Assembly (NCBI GenBank): GCA_005778405.1
Contig: SXOA01000028.1
Coordinates: 1-50,269, forward strand
Length of the DNA: 50,269 nt
Direction: 5' to 3'
Source: Planctomycetaceae bacterium
GTDB lineage: Bacteria; Planctomycetota; Planctomycetia; Pirellulales; Pirellulaceae
Under the pieces are notes generated by a model. It worked only from the letters and a program-made list of their open reading frames with translations, was not told where the DNA came from and did not search any database. Below, in pieces: positions 33,447 to 41,946 of this stretch. Each line of letters opens with the position of its first letter. The first letter of the stretch is position 1. Made by a program: the position numbers and the translations under genes.

Positions 33447-33827
33447 GTGTCCGGTTTCGGCTCTATCAGCGCAGGCACGGCAACCGCGATCAACGCGGTG
33501 AATGCTGCGTTCCATCGGCTCGACAGCGTCGCGCAGCAAATGTCTACGCTGCTGCGGATCAATTCGGCGAGCGACGATCCCGCGGGAACGGTCGCAGCCG
33601 CGGAGCTTGAGCGGGACCTGATTACTCTCGAAAACACGCCGGATGCTTCGCCGGAAGCCATCATTCAAACGACCGCCGCCTTGAGTGAAATCCGCGATGC
33701 TGATTTCACGAAGGCCATCTCCGAGTTGATTAAGACCCGGATTCAAGCCCGCGTTTCCCTGTTCGCCCTCAAGATCCAACTGGAGTCCGAGGGGCTGGTG
33801 GGTTCGTTGTTTGACGGAAGTGCGTGA
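33447..33827 (+). CDS. Mini flagellin-like protein (terminal segments only)
   Basis: 126 residues from a GTG at 33447, with GGAG six bases upstream. Residues about 15-60 match the flagellin N-terminal helix: AINAVNAAFHRLDSVAQQMS, then LLRINSASDDPAGTVAAAE (flagellin: LRINSAADDAAG). Residues about 80-112 match the C-terminal helix: LSEIRDADFTKAISELIK then RIQARVSLFALKIQ. The surface domains and most of D1 are absent; some 20 residues join the two parts. Normal flagellins exceed 250 residues. It could be a tiny filament subunit, a decoy or a regulator. No flagellar gene is nearby. The reading frame is intact, so it is not obviously a relic. Confidence 0.65.
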   Translation: MSGFGSISAGTATAINAVNAAFHRLDSVAQQMSTLLRINSASDDPAGTVAAAELERDLITLENTPDASPEAIIQTTAALSEIRDADFTKAISELIKTRIQARVSLFALKIQLESEGLVGSLFDGSA

Positions 33828-33850
33828 TGAGAGACGGGAAAAGAGATTGA

Positions 33851-33977
33851 GAGACGGAGAGAACGAGAGACTGGGAGAAAGGGACGCAACCCTCTCTCCT
33901 TCTCTCCACTCTCTCCTTCTCTCCACTCTCTCCTTCTCTCCACTCTCTCCTTCTCTCCTTCTCTCTGTCTCTCCGTC
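33851..33977. repeat. 17-bp tandem repeat in a pyrimidine tract, flanked by inverted arms
   Basis: Units of ACTCTCTCCTTCTCTCC repeat exactly at 33907-33923, 33924-33940 and 33941-33957, with a near-identical unit (C for A) at 33890-33906. Outer arms AGACGGAGAGA (33851-33861) and TCTCTCCGTCT (33967-33977) are exact reverse complements. The tract lies between two convergent genes and could end transcription from both sides. The copy number may vary between strains. Confidence 0.8.
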
Positions 33978-33980
33978 TTC

Positions 33981-34259
33981 TTACGCCGCCATCGCCGGTC
34001 GGCGACTGGCGCGGTAGAAGCCGAACTTCTCCAGCGACTTGTAAACTTCTTCCAGGGTCTTTTCGCCGAAGTTGGCGATGCCCAGCAAGTCCTCGCGTGA
34101 GCTGTTGAGCAGGTCGCGGACGGTGAAGATGCCTTTCTCTTCCAGACAGTTCGTCGTCCGGACGGTCAGGCCGATTTCGGCCGTGCTCATCTCCAAACGC
34201 TGTGACATGAGACGCAAACGTTCTTCTTCACGACTGAGCGGAATGCGGGTTCGGCTCAT
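33981..34259 (-). CDS. Stand-alone RNA polymerase alpha C-terminal-domain-like protein
   Basis: 92 residues from the ATG at 34259, with GGGAGG a few bases upstream (an earlier in-frame start at 34298 is less likely). Residues about 35-80 match the alpha-CTD fold: VRTTNCLEEKGIFTVRDLL, then GIANFGEKTLEEVYKSLEKF, compared with the NCLKAENIYTIGDLV and PNLGKKSLTEIK segments of RpoA. The domain binds UP-element DNA and activators. Here there is no assembly domain, so it cannot join the core enzyme in the usual way. It may bind DNA or a regulator on its own (inference). Confidence 0.75.
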   Translation of the reverse strand: MSRTRIPLSREEERLRLMSQRLEMSTAEIGLTVRTTNCLEEKGIFTVRDLLNSSREDLLGIANFGEKTLEEVYKSLEKFGFYRASRRPAMAA

Positions 34260-34420
34260 GGGTTCCCTCCCGAATGAAAAGAGTTGAAATGCGGTCACTC
34301 GCCGGTCGGACTGCGTTCATGCACATCCGAGCCGGCTTTTTCCAGTCGCACAGTGTAACGAGCGATTTCGAAATTACAAGCATTTGGAGCGAAAGATTTC
34401 AGAAAATCTTGCAGAGAATG

Positions 34421-34963
34421 CTAGCGGTCGTCTGCTAGCGGCAGCTTCTCGCCATTCTGGTCGGCGGGATATTTGTCTTGGCTCAACTCCAAGGCATCAC
34501 GCCTTTGTCGCTCATCCCAGAGTCGTTTTGCGGCCTCAGCCCGCTCGATAGACATTCTTACCCTGTGTATATCCTCTTCTGTCGGTCCGCCTCCACGCCT
34601 TCGTTTTAGCTTGGCGTCTTCCCATTGCGCCCATTTCTCTTGGTCGTCTCCGATCAGACCCAGATAATGGCGAGCGCCAAAAAACACTCCGGCAACGGCT
34701 AAGGATGCCAGGGCGACGAATGCAATCGCAGCGACGCGCGACTTGGAAAAGGAGAGTCGCGCGAACAATAGTCCGCCCGCTACAATCGCCGCTGACATGG
34801 CAATGCCTGCAATAACCACACTCGACTCGCTTGGAGACTGTCCTCTCTTCCAAGCCGTGCGAGGCAGCGGCGGTCCCATATCCGCTTTCACCTGGCTCCC
34901 GCCAATGCACAGCAGCGCGAGCGTCGCAATTGCAGCGATCAGCAAGAATCGATTCGCTTTCAA
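34421..34963 (-). CDS. Exported or membrane-anchored protein, paralogue 1
   Basis: 180 residues. A leader helix (MKANRFLLIAAIATLALL) is followed by a proline-rich stretch, two more hydrophobic helices (about 50-68 and 78-98) and a charged helical tail of 75 residues (EEDIHRVRMSIERAEAAKRL). It shares its layout and several stretches (NANRF/KANRF, ATLALL, SAAIVAGGLLFAR) with the gene just upstream, so the two arose by tandem duplication. No family is recognised. The tail is probably cytoplasmic or periplasmic and coiled. Confidence 0.7.
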   Translation of the reverse strand: MKANRFLLIAAIATLALLCIGGSQVKADMGPPLPRTAWKRGQSPSESSVVIAGIAMSAAIVAGGLLFARLSFSKSRVAAIAFVALASLAVAGVFFGARHYLGLIGDDQEKWAQWEDAKLKRRRGGGPTEEDIHRVRMSIERAEAAKRLWDERQRRDALELSQDKYPADQNGEKLPLADDR

Positions 34964-34976
34964 GGTATGACTCCTA

Positions 34977-35468
34977 CTATTTCATGTCCTGCGCTTCAGC
35001 GGACGATTGTCGCTCTTGTTTCCGGGCCTTTTCGCGCTCTAAGCCCATATATTGGCTGCGGATATCCTCCGAAATCCGGATTCGTCTCGCGCGATCGATT
35101 TCCCATTGGGCCCGTATCTGTTGATCTTCTTGGTCCCACTTCCCCTTCTCCTCCCGTATCAGACCGATGTGCCAGAAAACTCCAAAGACCACTCCGACAA
35201 CGGCTGCGAGCGCCAGTCCTGAGATCACGACTGGAGCGACGCGCGAACGAAAAGACATCCACCGCGCTAACAACAGTCCGGTTGTCACAACAGCAAGCGA
35301 GACAGCAATGCCCGCGAGGATTGCACTTGTTTCGCCTGGAAAATGCTCGTGCCTCACCGCGAATTTTGGTGGCGGCGGCAACAAATCCGCGTGCACATTT
35401 CTTTCGAACATGGTCAGCAGTGCCAGTGTCACGAACCCTGCTACCAGTATGAATCGATTTGCGTTCAC
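34977..35468 (-). CDS. Exported or membrane-anchored protein, paralogue 2
   Basis: 163 residues from a GTG at 35468. AGGAG stands eight bases upstream and the start aligns with that of its paralogue (VNANRFILVAGFVTLALL). Same plan: leader helix, PPPP stretch, two hydrophobic helices (SLAVVTTGLLLARW and VISGLALAAVVGVVFG), charged tail rich in Arg, Lys, Glu and Gln. It ends 13 bases before paralogue 1, so both are in one transcript. The function is unknown. Confidence 0.7.
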   Translation of the reverse strand: MNANRFILVAGFVTLALLTMFERNVHADLLPPPPKFAVRHEHFPGETSAILAGIAVSLAVVTTGLLLARWMSFRSRVAPVVISGLALAAVVGVVFGVFWHIGLIREEKGKWDQEDQQIRAQWEIDRARRIRISEDIRSQYMGLEREKARKQERQSSAEAQDMK

Positions 35469-35654
35469 ACTTCCGGCTCCTGCGCAGTTCTTCAACTTTC
35501 GCATCCTCAGACTACATTGTTCGGCAACCGCTCGAATAGCTGGGAAGGCGAGAAAGGGTTAATTCCGCTAGCAATTCAGCTTGACTCTCCCCAAAAAACT
35601 CCAAACAATGGCGGAATTCCCCGTTTGCCCGTCCCCAAGCAAGGTTTGCGGCCC

Positions 35655-36392
35655 GTGCCCAGATTCGCCGTGATTCTTCCCGCCGCCGGCCAGAGCAGCC
35701 GGTTTCGGGATCAGAACTACAAAAAACCGTTCATTCCACTCGAGAACCGCCCGGTCTGGCTACATGCCGCGGAGAAGTTCACCAATCGTAGCGACGTGCA
35801 GCAGACGTTTCTGGTCATCGCACCCGAAGACCGCGAGCAGTTGCAGGACAAGCTGGGGGCCAATGCGGCCATGCTGGGAATCGAAATTGTTGACGGCGGC
35901 AAGGAACGGGCCGATTCCATCGCCAATGCCCTGGCCCGCGTCCGCTCGGACATCGACTTTGTCGCCGTGCACGACGCGGCCCGCCCTTGCATCGCCGCGG
36001 AATGGATCGACGCCGTCTTCGCGGCGGCCGTCAAATCCGGCGCTGCCATTCTGGCTGCGCCGATAACCGGCACACTCAAGCGGGTGGCGAACCAAACCAT
36101 CACGGAAACGGTCTCTCGCGAGGGACTGTGGGAGGCGCAGACTCCCCAGGTCTTTGCCAGGCAACTGCTCATCGATGCTTACGCCCGGCGCGGTACCGCG
36201 CCGGCCACCGACGATGCCCAGCTCGTGGAGCGGCTGGGGCACAAGGTAAGCGTGGTCCTGGGCTCGGCCATGAATATCAAAATCACGACCCGAGAAGATT
36301 TGCGGATTGCCGCTGCCATGCTGCGGGCACTTCCCAAGCCAAAGATCCTGGGGGCGGCGCATCCGTTTGGGGATGATAATCTGTGGAGATGA
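35655..36392 (+). CDS. ispD: 2-C-methyl-D-erythritol 4-phosphate cytidylyltransferase
   Basis: 245 residues. The enzyme makes CDP-methylerythritol in the non-mevalonate isoprenoid pathway, in the cytoplasm. The CTP-binding start VILPAAGQSSRF is the relaxed version of the AAGxGxRM loop, followed by KKPFIPL with the conserved lysine. VHDAARPC, APITGTLKRV, LWEAQTPQVF and the C-terminal NIKITTREDL complete the set of motifs. The GTG at 35655 starts directly at the family's N-terminus. The open frame extends to 35343 but runs over the divergent neighbour. It is first in a series of plus-strand genes. Confidence 0.93.
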   Translation: MPRFAVILPAAGQSSRFRDQNYKKPFIPLENRPVWLHAAEKFTNRSDVQQTFLVIAPEDREQLQDKLGANAAMLGIEIVDGGKERADSIANALARVRSDIDFVAVHDAARPCIAAEWIDAVFAAAVKSGAAILAAPITGTLKRVANQTITETVSREGLWEAQTPQVFARQLLIDAYARRGTAPATDDAQLVERLGHKVSVVLGSAMNIKITTREDLRIAAAMLRALPKPKILGAAHPFGDDNLWR

Positions 36393-36419
36393 AACTTTTT
36401 AAGGACTCGAGGTGCTAAG

Positions 36420-36923
36420 GTGGTCTCGCGCGGCTATCACATTGCTCTTTCAAGGGAACATGCCAAGCGGCTGTTCGGGCAGAAGGACGACGAGAATTTG
36501 CGAAAGTTCCTGGACGAGCTGATTGCCGATCCAGGAATGAAAAAGAGCGGGCGTCTCTATGACAGCGGCACGCACTGGGACGCGATGCACCGCTGCCTGA
36601 CGGAAGGGGAACTCGACGTTGGCGGCGGCGAGTTTCCGCTGAGTCACGCGGTCCTCGGCGGCAAGCAGTTGCACAACGGCGGAGACTATGTGGCAGCGAT
36701 GGTGCGGCCGGACATGACCAACTTTGTGGCCGAAGCCATCAGCGAGGTCGAGGAAGAAAACCTCCGCAAGTCGTTCTTTGGACTCCCCGCCTCGTTCACC
36801 GGACCCAAGGACGAGAAGGCGTTCATGGCCCTCTGGCTTTGTCTGCAAAACCTCAAAGATTTTTACGACGCCGCGGCTGAGAATCTGGAGGCGGTGGTGT
36901 TCACGGCCAAGTATGCCTCCTGA
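36420..36923 (+). CDS. DUF1877 (YfbM-like) protein
   Basis: 167 residues from a GTG at 36420 with GAGG seven bases upstream. Family features: [20 protein letters not shown] at the start, [31 protein letters not shown] and the final [19 protein letters not shown]. Cytoplasmic. No activity is known for the family. Its end overlaps the start of the next gene by 11 bases, indicating translational coupling. Confidence 0.88.
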   Translation: MVSRGYHIALSREHAKRLFGQKDDENLRKFLDELIADPGMKKSGRLYDSGTHWDAMHRCLTEGELDVGGGEFPLSHAVLGGKQLHNGGDYVAAMVRPDMTNFVAEAISEVEEENLRKSFFGLPASFTGPKDEKAFMALWLCLQNLKDFYDAAAENLEAVVFTAKYAS

Positions 36924-38136
36924 ACCCGACTCGACTACTGCTGCCGCACCGCAAATCCGCCTGGGCTCCGTCGACGCCTACCGCGGCTTTGTGATGCTGC
37001 TGATGATGGGCGAGGTGCTGCACCTTTCGGCCGTCGCCCGGGAATGGCCGGAAGAATCGCTGTGGAAGCCCTTTTGGCTGTTCCTGGCTCTCAACCAGTC
37101 GCACGTCGAATGGACCGGCTGCACGCTGCATGATTTGATTCAGCCCTCCTTTTCGTTCCTGGTCGGCGTCGCGCTTCCATTTTCGCTGGCCAACCGCGTG
37201 AACCGCGGGCAGAGCCTGGGCTGGGCGACGCTTCACGCGGCCTGGCGCTCGCTGCTGCTCATCGGCCTGGGCGTGTTTCTTCGCTCCACCCATTCCGATC
37301 AAACCCGCTTCACGTTTGAAGACACACTGTCGCAAATCGGCCTTGGCTATTTCTTCCTGTTCCTGCTAGGCCTGACGAAGCAGCGGTGGCAATGGGTGGC
37401 GCTGGTGGCCGTGCTCGTCGGCTACTGGCTGGCGTTTGCGCTCTACTCATTGTCGCCAGCCGACTTCGCGTACGACAAAGTGGGGGTTCCCGCCGAGTGG
37501 CCTCATCTCTATCCGCAAGGATCATTCCAGGCCCACTGGAACAAGAACTCCAATCCGGCCTGGGCGTTTGATACCTGGCTGCTCAATGTCTTTCCGCACG
37601 CCAAGACATTCACGCACAACGGCGGCGGCTATGCCACGCTCAGCTTCATACCCACGCTTGGAACGATGATTCTGGGCCTCATCGCTGGCGGCTGGCTGCA
37701 AAGTGAAAAGCCGGTGCCAACCAAACTGTTGATGCTCGCGATTGCCGGCGCTATTTGCCTCGTCCTCGGCTTCGGGCTCGACTATTTCGGCATCTGCCCC
37801 AGCGTGAAGCGTATCTGGACGCCAGCCTGGACCCTCTACAGCGGCGGCTGGTGTCTTCTCCTCTTAGCGGCATTCTATGGCGTGATCGACGTGCAGAATC
37901 TCCGCGGCTGGGCCTTCCCGCTCAAGATCATCGGCATGAACTCCATCGCCGCCTATCTGATCGCCCACTTGTTCGAGGAATTCATCGAAAAGTCGCTGCA
38001 CACCCATCTGGGCAAGAACCTCTTTCAAGTCCTTGGCAGCGAGCTCGAACCCCTCCTCCTTGGACTCGCCGTGCTCTTCGTTTACTGGCTGATTCTCTTC
38101 TGGATGTACCAGCGGAAGGTGTTCCTGCGGATTTGA
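36913..38136 (+). CDS. DUF5009-type membrane protein (heparan N-acetyltransferase-like)
   Basis: 407 residues from the ATG at 36913. About ten hydrophobic helices. The opening [19 protein letters not shown] is the R-x-x-S-x-D-x-x-R-G signature of the DUF5009/HGSNAT acyltransferase superfamily, with [19 protein letters not shown] and [14 protein letters not shown] as further landmarks. Eukaryotic relatives move acetyl groups across the lysosomal membrane. In planctomycetes the substrate is unknown but might be a cell-surface sugar. It overlaps the DUF1877 gene by 11 bases. A long inverted repeat lies after the stop. Confidence 0.85.
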   Translation: MPPEPDSTTAAAPQIRLGSVDAYRGFVMLLMMGEVLHLSAVAREWPEESLWKPFWLFLALNQSHVEWTGCTLHDLIQPSFSFLVGVALPFSLANRVNRGQSLGWATLHAAWRSLLLIGLGVFLRSTHSDQTRFTFEDTLSQIGLGYFFLFLLGLTKQRWQWVALVAVLVGYWLAFALYSLSPADFAYDKVGVPAEWPHLYPQGSFQAHWNKNSNPAWAFDTWLLNVFPHAKTFTHNGGGYATLSFIPTLGTMILGLIAGGWLQSEKPVPTKLLMLAIAGAICLVLGFGLDYFGICPSVKRIWTPAWTLYSGGWCLLLLAAFYGVIDVQNLRGWAFPLKIIGMNSIAAYLIAHLFEEFIEKSLHTHLGKNLFQVLGSELEPLLLGLAVLFVYWLILFWMYQRKVFLRI

Positions 38137-38164
38137 GGCATCCCGCTCAGGCAATTCAACGGAA

Positions 38165-38265
38165 TTGAACAGAAGGAAGCAAAGGTAACGAAGAAGAAGA
38201 TCCGGTGTTCACCATCTCAACTCCTTCTTCTCCCCCCTTCGTTTCCTCCGTTTCCTTCTGTTCAA
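38165..38265. repeat. Inverted repeat between the acyltransferase-like gene and metG
   Basis: TTGAACAGAAGGAA (38165-38178) and TTCCTTCTGTTCAA (38252-38265) are perfect 14-bp arms. Inner stretches also pair in part (ACGAAG with CTTCGT), so a long hairpin of about 100 bases can form. It may end the upstream transcript. Confidence 0.7.
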
Positions 38266-38382
38266 AAACTTCGGTTCCATCGCGGTTCCCCCGAACCTCG
38301 CGCATTCCGCCGCCCTCCCTGATTCCAGGCCGCTGCTTTACAATTCCCTGAGCACGGAATCGACCCCCCTTTACTCTTGTCC

Positions 38383-40467
38383 ATGACGTCCCCCCGCAAA
38401 ATCCTCGTCACCGCCGCCCTGCCCTATGCCAACGGGCCGATCCATATCGGGCATTTGGTGGAATATATCCAAACCGATATTTGGGTCCGCTTTCAGAAGC
38501 TGATGGGCAACCGCTGCATCTTCATCTGGGCCGACGATACGCACGGCACGGCGATCATGATCAGCGCCAAAAAAGCGGGCGTGAGCGAGGAAGAGTTCAT
38601 CGCCCGGATGAACGAAGAGCACCAGCGGGACTTTGGCACGTTTCAGATCGCCTACGACAACTACGGCAGCACCAACAGCTCCGAGAATCGGGAGCTCTGT
38701 GGGCGGATTTGGTCGGCGCTCCGCCAGGCGGGGCTGATTGTCGAGAAGGACGTCAGCCAGCTTTATGACACGGTCGCGGGGACATTTCTGGCGGATCGAT
38801 TCGTGAAGGGGAATTGCCCCAAGTGCAACGCTCCCGATCAGTACGGCGACAACTGCGACAAATGCGGCTCGACGTACACGCCGGCGGACCTCAAAAATCC
38901 CTACAGCACGCTGACGAAGACAACCCCCGAGATCCGCTCCGCGAAGCATCTCTTCGTGGAGCTCGAAAAGCTGCACCCGTTCCTGGAACAATGGACTCAG
39001 TCGGGTGAGCATTTACAAACGGAAGTCGCTAACTATCTTAAAGGGCACTTCCTCGGCGAGCCGCTCCGGGACTGGGACGTTTCCCGCCCAGCCCCGTATT
39101 TTGGTTTTGAAATCTCCGATAGCCCCGGCAACTATTGGTACGTCTGGTTCGACGCTCCCATCGGGTACATGGCGTCGCTTGAGCAGTGGTGTCAGAAAAC
39201 TGGTGAGAAGTTCAACGATTGGTGGCCGCAGAGGATCGATGCGGAGAGCGCCGGCGTGGAGATTCACCACTTCATCGGCAAAGACATTACCTACTTCCAC
39301 ACGCTCTTCTGGCCGGGCATGTTGCACGCCGCCAAATTCAAGCTGCCGACGCGGGTCCACATTCACGGCTTTCTGACGGTCGGCGGCGAGAAGATGAGCA
39401 AAAGCAAGGGGACGTTCGTCAAAGCGGAAACCTACGCCAAACATCTCGACGTCTCAGCCCTGCGGTATTACTTCGCCAGCAAGCTCGGGCCGCGGCTGGA
39501 TGACCTCGACCTGAACCCCGGCGAGTTCATCGACAAAGTGAACTCGGACCTCGTCGGCAAAGTCGTCAACATCGCCAGCCGCTGCACGAAGTTTGTGCAG
39601 GCCAGCGGCCTGTCGGCAAACTATCCCGAAGACGGCGGCCTGTTCACCGCGGGAGTTGCTGCCGGCAAGGAAATCGCCACGGCCTACGAAGGTTGCGACT
39701 ACGCCCGCGCCATGCGGCTGATCATGGAGCTGGCCGCGAGCGCGAATGTGTATATCGACGGCAAGGAGCCCTGGAAAATCGCCAAGGATCCGGCCCGCGC
39801 TCAGGAAGTCCAGGACGCCTGCACCGTCGGCCTAAATCTGTTCCGCCAGATTGCCGTCTACCTCTCCCCCGTGCTGCCGAAATTGGCGGAGCAGGCGGGA
39901 GCGCTTCTGAACGAGCCAATTGCTCATTGGAAGCAGTCCCAGCACCCGCTCGTCGGGACAAAAGTGGCACCGTTTTCCCACATGATGAAACGTCTCGAAC
40001 TCAAGGACTTTGAAGCCATGATTGAAGAAAGCAAAGAAAGTGGGGTAGGCTTCCAGCCTGCCCAGGCAGAGGGGACAGGAGACAGGGGACAGGGGACCGA
40101 TTCCGGCGATGCGCTAACTGCCGAGCCCCTCGTCACCGACCTCATCTCCATCGACGACTTCACCAAGGTCGATCTCCGCGTGGCACGCGTGATCAATGCC
40201 GAGGAGGTTCCAGAGGCGAAGAAGCTCCTCAAGCTCACGCTCGGCCTGGGCGGCGACGTGAAGCGGCAGGTCTTCGCCGGCATCAAAGCCGCCTACAAGC
40301 CCGCCGACCTTGTCGGCCGCCTCGTCATCGTCGTCGCCAACCTCCAGCCGCGGCAGATGAAATTCGGCCTCTCGGAAGGCATGGTCACCGCCTGCGGCCC
40401 CGGCGGGGAAGAAGTCTTCTTACTTTCGCTGGATGAAGGCGCGAAGCCGGGAATGCGGGTGCATTAA
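38383..40467 (+). CDS. metG: Methionyl-tRNA synthetase
   Basis: 694 residues from the ATG at 38383 (a TTG two codons earlier is less likely). Class I catalytic core: [12 protein letters not shown] and the HIGH motif as HIGH in GPIHIGHL, then zinc-binding CPKC and CDKC near residues 144-165, and KMSKS in [10 protein letters not shown]. The anticodon-binding domain follows to about residue 545. The last 110 residues are the tRNA-binding OB domain ([18 protein letters not shown]). Between them lies a short linker coded by repetitive DNA at 40041-40097. A possible -10 box (TACAAT) is at 38339-38344. Identification is secure. Confidence 0.97.
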   Translation: MTSPRKILVTAALPYANGPIHIGHLVEYIQTDIWVRFQKLMGNRCIFIWADDTHGTAIMISAKKAGVSEEEFIARMNEEHQRDFGTFQIAYDNYGSTNSSENRELCGRIWSALRQAGLIVEKDVSQLYDTVAGTFLADRFVKGNCPKCNAPDQYGDNCDKCGSTYTPADLKNPYSTLTKTTPEIRSAKHLFVELEKLHPFLEQWTQSGEHLQTEVANYLKGHFLGEPLRDWDVSRPAPYFGFEISDSPGNYWYVWFDAPIGYMASLEQWCQKTGEKFNDWWPQRIDAESAGVEIHHFIGKDITYFHTLFWPGMLHAAKFKLPTRVHIHGFLTVGGEKMSKSKGTFVKAETYAKHLDVSALRYYFASKLGPRLDDLDLNPGEFIDKVNSDLVGKVVNIASRCTKFVQASGLSANYPEDGGLFTAGVAAGKEIATAYEGCDYARAMRLIMELAASANVYIDGKEPWKIAKDPARAQEVQDACTVGLNLFRQIAVYLSPVLPKLAEQAGALLNEPIAHWKQSQHPLVGTKVAPFSHMMKRLELKDFEAMIEESKESGVGFQPAQAEGTGDRGQGTDSGDALTAEPLVTDLISIDDFTKVDLRVARVINAEEVPEAKKLLKLTLGLGGDVKRQVFAGIKAAYKPADLVGRLVIVVANLQPRQMKFGLSEGMVTACGPGGEEVFLLSLDEGAKPGMRVH
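40041..40097 (+). repeat. Dispersed-type repeat translated within the metG linker
   Basis: GGGTAGGC-TTCCA-GCCTGCCC is an 8-bp hairpin with one G-T pair, followed by GGGGACAGGAGACAGGGGA and a further AGGGGAC. In frame it codes for a Gly/Gln/Asp-rich linker ([19 protein letters not shown]) between the anticodon-binding and OB domains. The DNA looks like intergenic repeat material that entered the gene without breaking the frame. Confidence 0.6.
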
Positions 40468-40472
40468 CTGCA

Positions 40473-40628
40473 ATGACCGCTAATCCGTATCAGTCGCCGA
40501 CCGAGCCCCTGCGGCCGAAACGGAGCATCGCGATTTGGCTTGTCGTGCTGGTGGTCATATCGCTACCGGTCTGCGGGTGTTGTCTTTGGCCGACACTGGT
40601 GGATATTGTTCGCTGGTTCGGCGGGTGA
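40473..40628 (+). CDS. Small single-helix membrane protein with NPYQSP motif
   Basis: 51 residues, starting five bases after the metG stop. It opens with TANPYQSPTEPLRPKR, where NPYQSP is a short motif often found at the start of small planctomycete membrane proteins, then a helix (IAIWLVVLVVISLPVCGCCL) with a Cys cluster and a short tail DIVRWFGG. It is probably translated with metG. Function unknown. Confidence 0.6.
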   Translation: MTANPYQSPTEPLRPKRSIAIWLVVLVVISLPVCGCCLWPTLVDIVRWFGG

Positions 40629-40661
40629 AACTCTTCGTCCGCGATCGGCTGTGATTCAAGA

Positions 40662-40739
40662 CTCTGCGTCCTCCGCGCCTCTGCGTGATGCTACGTCTTG
40701 AAAGGCAATGCATCACGCAGAGGCGCGGAGATCGCAGAG
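40662..40739. repeat. 29-bp inverted repeat between convergent genes
   Basis: Arms 40662-40690 and 40711-40739 match as reverse complements at 27 of 29 positions around a 20-base loop (core GCGCCTCTGCGTGATG). It stands between metG with its small follower and the convergent TIM-barrel gene, so it could stop transcription from either side. Confidence 0.75.
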
Positions 40740-40776
40740 GAAAGGCGAAAGAAGAGAATAGCCTCACTGACGACGA

Positions 40777-41703
40777 TTAGACATCACAAACCCTTACCCC
40801 TTCCCTCAAGCTCGCAATCTTGTCCTTGTACGTCGGAATGAACTCCTGCCCCACGAAGCCGGTGTAACCGGTTTCGATGATGGCTTTCATGATGGCGGGG
40901 TAGTTGATTTCCTGGCTGTCGTTGAGCTCGCCGCGGCCGGGGACGCCGGCGGTGTGGTAGTGGCCGATGAGGTCTTTGAATTGGCGGAGGCGGACGATGA
41001 CGTCTCCTTGCATGATCTGGACGTGGTAGATGTCGAACAGAATTTTCACCCGCGGCGACCCGATGCGGTTGCAGACGTCGGCGGCCCATTCGATGGTGTC
41101 GCACTGGTAGCCGGGGTGCCCTTTCATCTCCACGTCGACGCGGCTGTTGAGCATCTCCAGGCACATGGTGACCTTTTTTTCCTCGGCGAGTTTGAGAATG
41201 GTCTTCAGCCCCTCGACCGTGTTCCGCTTGCCGATTTCGTCCCCTTCTGGCCCTTTGAGATCTCCCTTCATCCCCGAAAACGTAATCACGCTCGGGCAGC
41301 CGAAGGCGGCTGCGGCTTCGATGACGCTGGTCATCCGCTCGCGGCAGTAGTCCCAGTGCTCCTTGTGGTTCCAGCCCCTCACAAAGCCGTGCGTGCTGCC
41401 GATGGCGCAGGTGAGGCCGAGCGACTTGAGCATGGGCCAGTGCTTGGGGTCGCAGAGCTCGACTGATTTGAGCCCCATCGCCGCGGCGGCGCGGGCCAAC
41501 TCCTCCACAGGCATGGGGTTGAAGCACCAGCTCACGACGGACTGGTTGATGCGGCCTCTTTCGATTTTCCAGTTGGCATCAGCCGGCGGTTTAGCCTCCG
41601 GTTTTGCATCCTCGGCATTGGTCATGGAATTACCCAGAGATCCTGCGGCCACGATGCCGGCGGTGGAGGTCAGGAGCGTGCGGCGGGAGAGGTTGGTGTT
41701 CAT
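40777..41703 (-). CDS. Tat-exported TIM-barrel sugar isomerase-like protein (AP endonuclease 2 superfamily)
   Basis: 308 residues. The leader LSRRTLLTSTAGIVAAGS is a twin-arginine signal, so the protein is folded before export. The mature part matches hydroxypyruvate isomerase/xylose isomerase-like barrels: SVVSWCFNPMPVEELARAAA, VELCDPKHWP, MCLEMLNSRVDV with a metal-binding Glu, VKILFDIYHVQIMQGDV, IGHYHTAGVPGRGELND and GYTGFVGQEFIP. Those Glu, Asp and His residues form the divalent metal site. The substrate is unknown. Sugar isomerisation is the family's usual task. It stands alone after a bidirectional hairpin. Confidence 0.9.
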   Translation of the reverse strand: MNTNLSRRTLLTSTAGIVAAGSLGNSMTNAEDAKPEAKPPADANWKIERGRINQSVVSWCFNPMPVEELARAAAAMGLKSVELCDPKHWPMLKSLGLTCAIGSTHGFVRGWNHKEHWDYCRERMTSVIEAAAAFGCPSVITFSGMKGDLKGPEGDEIGKRNTVEGLKTILKLAEEKKVTMCLEMLNSRVDVEMKGHPGYQCDTIEWAADVCNRIGSPRVKILFDIYHVQIMQGDVIVRLRQFKDLIGHYHTAGVPGRGELNDSQEINYPAIMKAIIETGYTGFVGQEFIPTYKDKIASLREGVRVCDV

Positions 41704-41946
41704 AGAGGGATGATACCGTCGCGGGGGGGCAAATGCACGCTAGCAAGGAGTCTGTTGTGGCTTTCCTGGAGCCATGCTCTCTCTGCTAGCAGCACTTTCC
41801 TTCGCTGGGGCTTCAGGCTGGCGTCGGAATACCTTTCCTATTTTTACAAATCCATCTAACCCGCAAAGTCGACTCAACCGGCACGGCCTGTGGGACCGAT
41901 AAAGGTTTCGCGCCCAAAATCCAGTCTCGCTCATTGGGGAATGCGG

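Noticed and set aside
33890..33957. Possible CRISPR array in the CT-rich tandem repeat
   Set aside because: The 17-base units follow one another without spacers and no cas gene is near.
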